Of a stretch of 5,449 nt of DNA, positions 1 through 5,449 are shown piece by piece. The DNA lies in contig JAIOTR010000055.1 of assembly GCA_021106665.1 (NCBI GenBank), positions 1 through 5,449 of the forward strand, in the 5' to 3' direction. A program made the position numbers and the translations under genes. This DNA is from Bacteroidales bacterium (GTDB lineage: Bacteria; Bacteroidota; Bacteroidia; Bacteroidales; JAADJA01). Under the pieces are notes generated by a model. That model was given only the letters and a program-made list of their open reading frames with translations, was not told the origin of the DNA and searched no databases. Every line of letters starts with the position of its first letter. Position 1 is the first letter of the stretch.

Positions 1-452
1 GAACCACCGACACAACCTGCAAACCAATTTGTTCCGTCACTTAAATCCAGAAACGGATTGATCAATTCAATTGTTCTCCCGGTTCCATCAGCACTATCAG
101 GCCAGGGAAGCATGTTGGAATAAATCATCGATATCATCATATCTCCAGAGTTATTGAACAACCTCAACTTTTCACCCTCATTGGACAATCCAAACTCAAA
201 AGGTCCGATTACATTGTCAATCTCAGGATGGAAAGTGAAAAACTTTGTTGTATCCTGACAAAGAACCAGATACTCATTCGTATCCAAAACTGTTTGTGAT
301 GGAATAATAAATTCATGATTATCATTTCCATCTTTAAATACCCATTGTGATAGGTTGACACTAAAAGTATCAACATTCCACAACTCAATCCAGTCATCAG
401 TATCCAGAGTATCTACTGATCGGTAATTTATTTCGTTAAAAACGATCAATGG
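1..452 (-). other. Second lamin-tail domain (LTD), cut by window edge
   Basis: Residues 931-1080 of the CotH protein begin with PLIVFNEINYRS and continue with DDWIELWNVDT, LSQWVFKDG, NEYLVLCQDT, GPFEFGLSNEGEKLRLF and GRTIELINPFLD. This is a complete-looking LTD of the type that ends CotH-LTD proteins in Bacteroidota. The last visible residues (WFAGCVGGS) match the usual end of the domain, normally followed by a proline-glycine linker. LTDs are immunoglobulin-like folds thought to bind cell-surface or extracellular ligands. Confidence 0.8.
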
Positions 453-3242
453 GGTATCCGGTTCTAAAGTATCGATCACAAAAAATGCTTTGAAAAGATC
501 ATTTGTGTCAACATTTACCGTGAGGAATTGTTTTAAGGTATCCTCATCAAAAATTACCATATTGGATTGCCAGTGTGAAAATAAATAACCTGAATCAGGA
601 ATGGCAGAAATATCAACAGGATTTCCATCAAAATAAATTCCCTGCCATGGTAAAGAATCAGGAATGATAGTATTTATTATTATTGTTCCATGAATCAGGG
701 AATCAACATCAAGTTGGACAGTAACCAAAGTATCGAGGTTAAATTCATCAATATAATGTTGCCAGATATATCCCAATCGAACCTCAACAAAGTCCAATAC
801 GTCATCAACATTAGCTTCCCAGGCGCTATAAGTGCTTTCCCATCGTGTCATATGCCGGTCCATTTCAGGGGCGAGACTGTTTTTCATCAAGTGAATCTTT
901 TGAATTATATTTTCAGGTAAAAGCATTGTATTATACATATCAGCACTTCGATTGATAAAATACCGCTTGTAATTTTCGTTTTCCATTAACCTCCTGAATG
1001 CCCGATGATTTTGAGCCCATTGTATGTTGCTATAAAGAACTCTGAATAATTCGTTTTTGTGTGGATAGGAATACAATCCAAATCCAAAATCAGTATCGGT
1101 TAAAATATAGTTCCATCTGGCTGTATCGTTCACGGCTCGACAGTATTTTGTATTATGCATAGGCCAACCATCTGAATTTACATAATACATTTCTGCAATG
1201 AAATAATCAGTGTAATTGCTAATATTAAGCAATCTGGAAATTGAATCATAAACCAATGAATCAACTACAGGAACGTTTTTAATATAATCAATCATTTGCA
1301 CATAGTGGTAAAAATCACCTTCGATTATAATATGATTTTCTCTAAGCACCTCAGTACTATCTTCATGAATGCCAAAATTTTCATTAACATAAAACCGATC
1401 AATTTTTTCCCTGATATTATGAATGCCCCAGTATTCACCATTTAAAATAACAACTGCCGGTTCATAATCCTGGATATGAATATCAGTCTTTTGTTGTACA
1501 ATTTTATGCATCAAAGCATCCCTGAAATGAGTTACATTATAATCCTGGCCAGAGTTTCGCAAAATCAACCTATTGAATTTATTAATATCTTTATCTTCAA
1601 ATACCTGATAATTCATCTCAGATTGATCATATTTTCCATCTGTAATGATACGTAAGCTCTTCATCGGATTTGCCCTTGAAAACCCACCATGGATTTTAAT
1701 ATCAGCATCCAGCTCAAATCCAAGTTCCTGGTTTTTATCAAAGAACTCAATATGAGAGGGTTTTTTCCAGTCCATCCAAAAATTTGCTCCCTTATACGGA
1801 TAGGATGTTGAAGCATTGGGGCCCATAACATAAATCCCCTCTTCCCAATCCCATAGATCATGCGGATTTAAGCTAATGGAAACAACGGGCAATTCAGTGT
1901 CAAAATTGATAAGATATGAATTGGAAGATACTTTGCCAGGTATATATCCACTTTTGCGAACTTGAGCGCGTAATATTGTAGCGGAATCAATAGAAATATA
2001 ATCAGGAAACATTTCAGAGGTATCACTTATCCAACTTCCATCTATTGAATATCTGATTGTATCACCCGGTTCCTGATTAATAATGCTAACCTGGATTTCC
2101 CCATTATAAAAACCAGGCTCTACACTAAATTCAGGTTCTTTTGTATAACCTGAATACGGAAATGATAAATCATTGGATTTGTCCGGTGTTGGATCCTTAA
2201 AAAATTCCCAAATGCCCGAGCCATCAATTTCTCTCCCATATGAATTGTCGCCCTGCATATAAGGGAAATTAACTTGATCAGCAATATTTTGGGCGGGATC
2301 ACATAGATATAAACTTTCTCCTGTACCGGCCAATTTAAAATTGGTATGAAAACGTACCGGATTTTTCCCAAACCAATCAGGCAACTGTTGGTATGAAAAT
2401 GAATCATTTCTAATTCCAACCGATAAGAAAGGGATGAGTGAGGAATTTCCATGATTATTCCATGCATTTAAAGCCTGAATAGCCAATACATTTTCCCCTT
2501 GGTTTATGATGGATTTGAAGAAATTAATATCAATTGAAAAATCTTCCGGGGGAAGTCCCTGAAACATTCGGGCGGGATGAACATCACGTGAAAAATCGTT
2601 CCAGGGTTGAAAATTCCCTGGCCATCCGATGTTTGACCGGGCAATTTCCACACCATTCAGGAAGGCTATAAATGCATCATCATAATCCATTTGAAGTAAA
2701 ACAGTAGTTATTAACGAAGTATCAATGATATTAAATGACTTCCTGATATATACTGTTGCAACTGAATCGGGTAAAACTGTATTATCATCTCCATCACCGC
2801 GTCCAAATCCACCAGGGCCTTCCTGCCAGCTTGAATCATCAAATCCAAGATCTTTCCATGCCGGATCGGGTTCAAAAAAAGGAGTAAAGTATTTCCACAT
2901 GTTTTCAGCATGAATTATTGTTTCCCAATGTTCCACAATTACTTTTCGATCCTTCCCACTGCTAAAGACGATTAAATGAGAATCTGGCATCAATGATATA
3001 TTCGGAAATTTCCACTTATCAAGTTGATTTACATCATCCGAAAGTGACCAGTCAAGTATGTTAACCGGTACATTACCTGTATTAAGCAACTCAATCCAGT
3101 CAGGATGATCTTTATCAAAATCACTTATGCAAGCTGAATTACGGGAAGACAATTCATTAATAACCACTTGCCCATTAACTGCAAAAATAATCAGTGCCAG
3201 GGTTAAGATTAAAATTCCTCTTTCTAAAAATTTATATTCCAA
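1..3242 (-). CDS. Secreted CotH-kinase-family protein with lamin-tail (LTD) domains, 3'-partial
   Basis: Reading the minus strand from 3242 gives 1080 sense codons with no stop before the window edge; the C-terminus is missing. Residues 1-24 look like a signal peptide (K/R-containing start, core ILILTLALIIFAV, likely cut after VNG). In order: first LTD (about 26-102, VVINELSSRN, DWIELLNTG), an inserted jelly-roll-like domain (about 103-296, DYDDAFIAFLNGVEIAR), the rest of that LTD (about 297-360, SYGREIDG), a chitobiase C-terminal-like domain (372-446), the CotH domain (about 450-830), an InlB B-repeat-like domain (about 838-923) and a second LTD (931 onward). CotH hallmarks are HGGFSR (518), RNSGQD (562), GEYWGIHNIREKID (602) and DTDFGFG (716). 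Bacillus CotH is an atypical protein kinase acting on spore-coat proteins; substrates of such secreted Bacteroidota members are unknown to me. The family assignment is firm, kinase activity is inferred. The missing end probably carries a T9SS signal, since the frame stops at 'CVGGS', a point where homologues often continue into a sorting domain. It has its own transcription unit downstream of a terminator. Confidence 0.93.
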   Translation of the reverse strand, partial: MEYKFLERGILILTLALIIFAVNGQVVINELSSRNSACISDFDKDHPDWIELLNTGNVPVNILDWSLSDDVNQLDKWKFPNISLMPDSHLIVFSSGKDRKVIVEHWETIIHAENMWKYFTPFFEPDPAWKDLGFDDSSWQEGPGGFGRGDGDDNTVLPDSVATVYIRKSFNIIDTSLITTVLLQMDYDDAFIAFLNGVEIARSNIGWPGNFQPWNDFSRDVHPARMFQGLPPEDFSIDINFFKSIINQGENVLAIQALNAWNNHGNSSLIPFLSVGIRNDSFSYQQLPDWFGKNPVRFHTNFKLAGTGESLYLCDPAQNIADQVNFPYMQGDNSYGREIDGSGIWEFFKDPTPDKSNDLSFPYSGYTKEPEFSVEPGFYNGEIQVSIINQEPGDTIRYSIDGSWISDTSEMFPDYISIDSATILRAQVRKSGYIPGKVSSNSYLINFDTELPVVSISLNPHDLWDWEEGIYVMGPNASTSYPYKGANFWMDWKKPSHIEFFDKNQELGFELDADIKIHGGFSRANPMKSLRIITDGKYDQSEMNYQVFEDKDINKFNRLILRNSGQDYNVTHFRDALMHKIVQQKTDIHIQDYEPAVVILNGEYWGIHNIREKIDRFYVNENFGIHEDSTEVLRENHIIIEGDFYHYVQMIDYIKNVPVVDSLVYDSISRLLNISNYTDYFIAEMYYVNSDGWPMHNTKYCRAVNDTARWNYILTDTDFGFGLYSYPHKNELFRVLYSNIQWAQNHRAFRRLMENENYKRYFINRSADMYNTMLLPENIIQKIHLMKNSLAPEMDRHMTRWESTYSAWEANVDDVLDFVEVRLGYIWQHYIDEFNLDTLVTVQLDVDSLIHGTIIINTIIPDSLPWQGIYFDGNPVDISAIPDSGYLFSHWQSNMVIFDEDTLKQFLTVNVDTNDLFKAFFVIDTLEPDTPLIVFNEINYRSVDTLDTDDWIELWNVDTFSVNLSQWVFKDGNDNHEFIIPSQTVLDTNEYLVLCQDTTKFFTFHPEIDNVIGPFEFGLSNEGEKLRLFNNSGDMMISMIYSNMLPWPDSADGTGRTIELINPFLDLSDGTNWFAGCVGG
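474..731 (-). other. InlB B-repeat-like (divergent Listeria-Bacteroides repeat) domain
   Basis: Residues about 838-923 of the CotH protein. The pattern is a 'V-x-G-T-I' strand, 'GIYFDGNPVDISAIPDSGYLFSHW' (split here as GIYFDGNPV and a GYLFSHW core) and a closing 'FKAFFVI'. This is the usual pattern of the small beta-grasp repeat seen in internalins and many Bacteroidota surface proteins. It probably acts as a spacer between the kinase-like domain and the second LTD. The assignment rests on pattern recognition only. Confidence 0.55.
753..1895 (-). other. CotH kinase-like domain
   Basis: Residues about 450-830 of the CotH protein. Conserved blocks in order are ELPVVSISL (450), IKIHGGFSR (515-523), LILRNSGQDYN (559-569), VVILNGEYWGIHNIREKID (to 615), NSDGWPMHNTKY (689-700) and YILTDTDFGFGL (712-723). 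The acidic pair in DTDFGFG resembles the metal-binding DFG motif of protein kinases. D691 in NSDGWP is the likely counterpart of the other essential aspartate described in Bacillus CotH. This alignment is from memory and by eye. No key block appears lost, so an active fold is plausible. Confidence 0.88.
2355..2936 (-). other. Jelly-roll / galactose-binding-like domain nested inside the first LTD
   Basis: Residues about 103-296 of the CotH protein interrupt the first lamin-tail domain between 'VFSSGKDRK' (to residue 100) and 'FHTNFKLAGTGESLYL' (from about 298). In ordinary LTDs these two stretches follow each other directly. The insert shows features of glycosidase-type carbohydrate-binding jelly rolls: 'DDSSWQEGPGGFGRGDGDD', 'VYIRKSF', 'MDYDDAFIAFLNGVEIAR' (residues 185-202) and a closing 'GENVLAIQALN'. 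Similar sequences are common in secreted LTD/CotH proteins of Bacteroidota, Planctomycetes and Verrucomicrobia. Ligand binding is inferred; domain edges are approximate. Confidence 0.7.
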
Positions 3243-3262
3243 AACGCTCAATAAAAATTCAT
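3240..3262 (-). other. Ambiguous start region of the CotH gene: TTG at 3242 preferred, no in-frame ATG
   Basis: The CotH frame is open back to a TAA at about 3290, and that stretch has no ATG. In-frame TTG codons lie at 3269, 3251 and 3242. TTG at 3242 gives MEYKFLERG followed directly by the hydrophobic core, a well-shaped signal peptide. TTG at 3251 only lengthens the n-region, and TTG at 3269 overlaps the possible -7 promoter box. An ATG at 3262 is one base out of frame and stops after four codons. One extra T in the T5 run at 3257-3253 would join it to the main frame, so a homopolymer error is an alternative. No clear Shine-Dalgarno sequence is visible, which is common in Bacteroidota. 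Confidence 0.5.
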
Positions 3263-3266
3263 AATT

Positions 3267-3274
3267 CAAAGGTA
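3267..3274 (-). promoter_or_regulatory. Possible Bacteroidota -7 promoter box for the CotH gene
   Basis: The minus strand reads TACCTTTG, an exact match to the Bacteroidota -7 consensus TAnnTTTG. It lies 24 bases upstream of the preferred TTG start and downstream of the terminator of the preceding gene, where a promoter is needed. No TTTG-type -33 element is found 19-21 bases further upstream, so the match is incomplete and may be chance in AT-rich DNA. Confidence 0.35.
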
Positions 3275-3315
3275 CAAAAAAGAATGTTTACTGTATTTAA
3301 GTTTTGGGGTAAGAC

Positions 3316-3348
3316 AAAAAGTCCCGGTTAACAGTTGTCAACCGGGAC
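3316..3348 (-). terminator. Rho-independent terminator of the T9SS-secreted protein gene
   Basis: A perfect 9-bp inverted repeat (GTCCCGGTT / AACCGGGAC, 3321-3329 and 3340-3348) is G+C-rich in an AT-rich gap. One mismatch and two or three further pairs extend the stem to a tiny loop. On the minus strand the stem is followed at once by TTTTT (3320-3316). It begins 29 bases past the TAA of the upstream gene. The T run lies on the minus-strand 3' side, so it terminates leftward transcription and separates the two genes. The 3' flank on the plus strand lacks a T run, so it is not bidirectional. Confidence 0.88.
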
Positions 3349-3377
3349 CTCAATCCATTATGAAAATTTTTACTAGA

Positions 3378-5449
3378 TTATTTTATATATACTTTTTCAG
3401 AATATATTTTCTCGTCATCGATGACTTTGATAATATATATTCCTGAATTAGTATTCAAACTTATTTTATTCAGGGTATTGCTTTCTCCCTTTCGTTCTGC
3501 AATCAATTGTCCCATCAGGTCATATACGTAGATATGGCTGTTTATTACATCAGGCATTTCTACAAATACATCGCTATTTGCTGAATAAATGTGTAGATTT
3601 TCAGTACCGGAGGATTTCCATGTATTCGGATTAGGTTTTTTCATTAAAATATGAATATTAAACCTATCAGGATCATCCTCAGGTAATGCATAGAAATCAT
3701 ATAAAGGAGTTATGTTAAGCTCAACAATTTTGTTCTCCTGAAGGTCTTCCAGAAATACCTTAATCTCATTTGTCATGATGTTCAGGTTTTCAGCTTTAAG
3801 TGTATAAACACCTTCTACTCCGACCTCAAATCCCATTGGGATGTTCATTTCATATTCCGCCGGTAATGTATTTAATGTCAAGTCTGTTCCAGCTGCAACA
3901 GTATAAATTTGAGGTGCGTCCATAATTCCCCTCAGTTTATATGCATCATACTCACTATCAAATCCCTCAGTTGCTGCATTATGGAAATAAATAAGTAATC
4001 TGTCACTGTATCCATTACCTGATACTTTTAACCTGATCACATTATCAGATCCGGATTTATAAAATCCCTGCGATGAATGTTTACGTTCACTTTGCGGAAT
4101 AGTCATAGATGGTGAAGATCCATTGGCTTTAACCCAAAATCCTTGTGTCGGAGGAATATCTCCATTCGGCATAGTACCATCAATCAATGTACGATTCCAG
4201 GTTAAATACTGTCCTGAAGTTCCATCATATACATATATCGTAGCATCTATATCGTTTGTTGGCCAGTTGTTATTCCACTCCACAGCTGAAGGGAATGGAT
4301 TACCCACCAAATTCCAGCCATCACCAAATCCTAAACCTACATTGTATGATAAGCCAGATGGAGACTGGTTTCCAGTATTAAAATTACCGTTGTAGGTTAC
4401 CGTTGTTGCACCGGTTATCCAGCTTGCCGCCCATGCTGCAAATCCCTGACCAACATTTAAGTTATGATTAAGCGCTGTGATATAAGTCCAGCTGCTATCA
4501 GGTTCTGTAAAATATTTTAAATAAACACCGAGATAGACTGAACTTTGTGCATTTGACACAGGTGCAGAAACAAGATGCCATTGATCTTCCGTTAAATAAC
4601 ATTCATATGATGTTTTTGCAGGATCGTGATTCAAAGTTCCTTGATCAACCAACGATGTCATACCTGAAGCATCAGCCTCCAATTCAAATTTATTAGTTAC
4701 AGTTAAAGCTTTTCCAACAGGAATGGTCATTCTTGTTGCAGGCTCCATTAATATACTATTAGCTTCAGCATCAGTACCAGTATTTGTTTCCGGATAATTT
4801 GTCAATCCCGATGGAATCAATAAATTATCAGAGGATGTTGGAACATAAGCAAAACTCCAGTTTCCGGGATCATCCCAATCATCGTCCACATTACCATTCC
4901 ACCTCATACGGCCATCATCCAAACATAAGGTGAATGAACCCCTGTATCCTGAATAATAGTTATCTACTGAAATATAATACCAATTATCTTCAACTAAACC
5001 TGTTTGTTGAATCGTTACATCATCATTTACACCAACGTATCTGTTACAAGCAATTTCAGTCACTCCATCTGATTCCCACAAGGCCATATTCACACCACGA
5101 ATTGAACCATATCCTCCTCCTCGTAAAACAGTTATTGTAATGTTTCCTGTCGCAGATGCCTGGAATTTAAACCAACGGTTATAGTTTGGTGAAGTATTCC
5201 AGCAACTGGCTGCATTCTTGTCAGGCGTTGCTCCTACGGTTGTAAATGTAGCTGAAACTGAACACCAATTTGAAATATCAGTTAAGAGGAATGCACCTTC
5301 GTAATAATCATAGTCTACATCGTCATCTATACATAAGGTGAAAGTTCCACGATAACCTGAATAATAATTGTCTACTGATATATAATACCAGTTACCTACC
5401 GTTAAATTGGTATAGCCCAATACTACATCATCATTAACACCTACATAAC
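3378..5449 (-). CDS. Large T9SS-secreted multidomain protein with PPC-like repeats, 5'-partial
   Basis: The frame is open from the right edge (first full codon at 5447) to TAA at 3380-3378, giving 689 residues; the N-terminus and signal peptide lie outside. A TTG at 5420 is not the start: the codons before it encode YVGVNDDVV, which matches the internal repeat. In order: the end of one PPC-like beta-sandwich repeat (5447-5322), a complete one (about 5297-4914), a 'NWSFAYVPTSSDNLLIPSG' beta-helix-like module (about 4913-4610), a module with WHLVSAPVSN and GWNLVGNPFPS motifs (about 4600-4080), a beta-rich module with FDSEYDAYKL and LTLNTLPAEYEM (about 4070-3600) and a C-terminal sorting domain (3596-3381). 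The product should cross the outer membrane by T9SS and be surface-attached or released. I see no catalytic motif; an enzyme could lie in the unseen N-terminal part. A terminator follows its stop codon. Confidence 0.93.
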   Translation of the reverse strand, partial: YVGVNDDVVLGYTNLTVGNWYYISVDNYYSGYRGTFTLCIDDDVDYDYYEGAFLLTDISNWCSVSATFTTVGATPDKNAASCWNTSPNYNRWFKFQASATGNITITVLRGGGYGSIRGVNMALWESDGVTEIACNRYVGVNDDVTIQQTGLVEDNWYYISVDNYYSGYRGSFTLCLDDGRMRWNGNVDDDWDDPGNWSFAYVPTSSDNLLIPSGLTNYPETNTGTDAEANSILMEPATRMTIPVGKALTVTNKFELEADASGMTSLVDQGTLNHDPAKTSYECYLTEDQWHLVSAPVSNAQSSVYLGVYLKYFTEPDSSWTYITALNHNLNVGQGFAAWAASWITGATTVTYNGNFNTGNQSPSGLSYNVGLGFGDGWNLVGNPFPSAVEWNNNWPTNDIDATIYVYDGTSGQYLTWNRTLIDGTMPNGDIPPTQGFWVKANGSSPSMTIPQSERKHSSQGFYKSGSDNVIRLKVSGNGYSDRLLIYFHNAATEGFDSEYDAYKLRGIMDAPQIYTVAAGTDLTLNTLPAEYEMNIPMGFEVGVEGVYTLKAENLNIMTNEIKVFLEDLQENKIVELNITPLYDFYALPEDDPDRFNIHILMKKPNPNTWKSSGTENLHIYSANSDVFVEMPDVINSHIYVYDLMGQLIAERKGESNTLNKISLNTNSGIYIIKVIDDEKIYSEKVYIK
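3381..3596 (-). other. T9SS C-terminal sorting domain
   Basis: The last 72 residues have the alternating strand pattern of T9SS signals: LHIYSANSDVFVEM, IYVYDLMGQLIAERKG, NKISLNTNSGIYIIKV and EKVYIK at the end. The core 'hYDLxGQ' and 'GIYIIKV' motifs are the strongest signs. The usual opening 'YPNP' is replaced by YSANSD. The preceding module (FDSEYDAYKL to 'DRFNIHI') resembles the beta-rich region linked to type C sorting signals, so this is likely nearer that class than plain type A. Confidence 0.85.
4914..5039 (-). repeat. PPC-like repeat segment, copy 2
   Basis: It encodes 42 residues, YVGVNDDV through NWYYISVDNYYSGYRG to CLDD, and pairs with copy 1 at 5322-5447. The two copies match at 32 of 42 residues without gaps and are offset by 408 bases (136 residues). 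Of the 32 identical residues, 13 use different codons. The segment forms the C-terminal strands of a PPC-like beta-sandwich domain. Confidence 0.9.
5322..5447 (-). repeat. PPC-like repeat segment, copy 1 (at window edge)
   Basis: It encodes 42 residues, YVGVNDDV through NWYYISVDNYYSGYRG to CIDD, in the same frame as copy 2 at 4914-5039. Only the C-terminal part of this domain copy is inside the window, since the full unit is about 128-136 residues. This shows that the reading frame continues beyond 5449 and that at least one more repeat unit begins outside. Confidence 0.9.

Noticed and set aside
672..686. Short ATT triplet run as a microsatellite
   Set aside because: It is only a few units long and encodes an ordinary Ile-rich strand in frame in the CotH protein.
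690..920. 76-codon ORF on the plus strand
   Set aside because: It is antisense to the end of the CotH domain and has no signal, motif or promoter of its own.
2120..2467. 115-codon ORF on the minus strand
   Set aside because: It is an out-of-frame shadow of the CotH gene, which is read in another minus-strand frame through the same bases with a coherent domain translation; the shadow product has no recognisable features.
3248..3262. ATG at 3262 as the CotH start
   Set aside because: In the sequence as given it reads ATG AAT TTT TAT TGA and stops; it works only if a base is missing from the T5 run.
3321..3348. Inverted repeat as a CRISPR repeat, operator or attachment site
   Set aside because: It occurs once, sits just past a stop codon and is followed by a T run on the minus strand, which fits a terminator fully.
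4123..4395. 90-codon ORF on the plus strand
   Set aside because: It lies antisense within the well-supported T9SS protein gene and its translation looks like reverse-frame noise.
5418..5420. TTG as start codon of the T9SS protein
   Set aside because: The frame stays open to the window edge and the codons upstream encode YVGVNDDV, matching the internal repeat at 5039, so the real start is outside the window.

Overview
The window is AT-rich DNA holding parts of two large protein-coding genes, both on the minus strand and both cut by a window edge. Three things point to Bacteroidota. The right-hand protein ends in a type IX secretion system (T9SS) C-terminal sorting domain, a secretion route confined to that phylum and close relatives. 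Its domain style (PPC-like repeats, a 'NWS..VPTSSDN' module, 'WHLVSAPV' and 'NLVGNPFPS' motifs) is typical of large secreted Bacteroidota proteins. The only promoter-like element seen also fits the Bacteroidota -7 box (TAnnTTTG). I would guess a Bacteroidales or Marinilabiliales-type organism, but the window does not settle the order.

Layout, in transcription order (right to left): (1) 5449-3378 is the C-terminal 689 residues of a T9SS-secreted multidomain surface or extracellular protein. Its N-terminus lies beyond the right edge. (2) 3377-3243 is the only intergenic gap. It holds a strong rho-independent terminator (3348-3316) that ends the first gene, then a possible promoter (3274-3267). 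(3) 3242-1 is one uninterrupted frame of 1080 codons running off the left edge. It encodes a secreted CotH-kinase-family protein with lamin-tail (LTD) domains at both ends, a jelly-roll-like domain nested in the first LTD, a chitobiase-C-terminal-like domain and an InlB-repeat-like domain. No in-frame ATG is present at its beginning, so the start is probably TTG at 3242.

Both products appear to be exported and surface-associated, but the terminator makes them separate transcription units. Nothing in the sequence shows that they act together. One speculative link is that CotH proteins of Bacillus are secretory-type protein kinases acting on neighbouring-locus coat proteins, so the adjacent secreted protein is a conceivable but unsupported substrate. 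There are no RNA genes, mobile elements, CRISPR arrays or defence genes, and I do not see a clearly new biological system here. The points most worth a second look are the nested domain architecture and intact kinase-like motif of the CotH protein, its unusual start, and the internal repeats of the T9SS protein.
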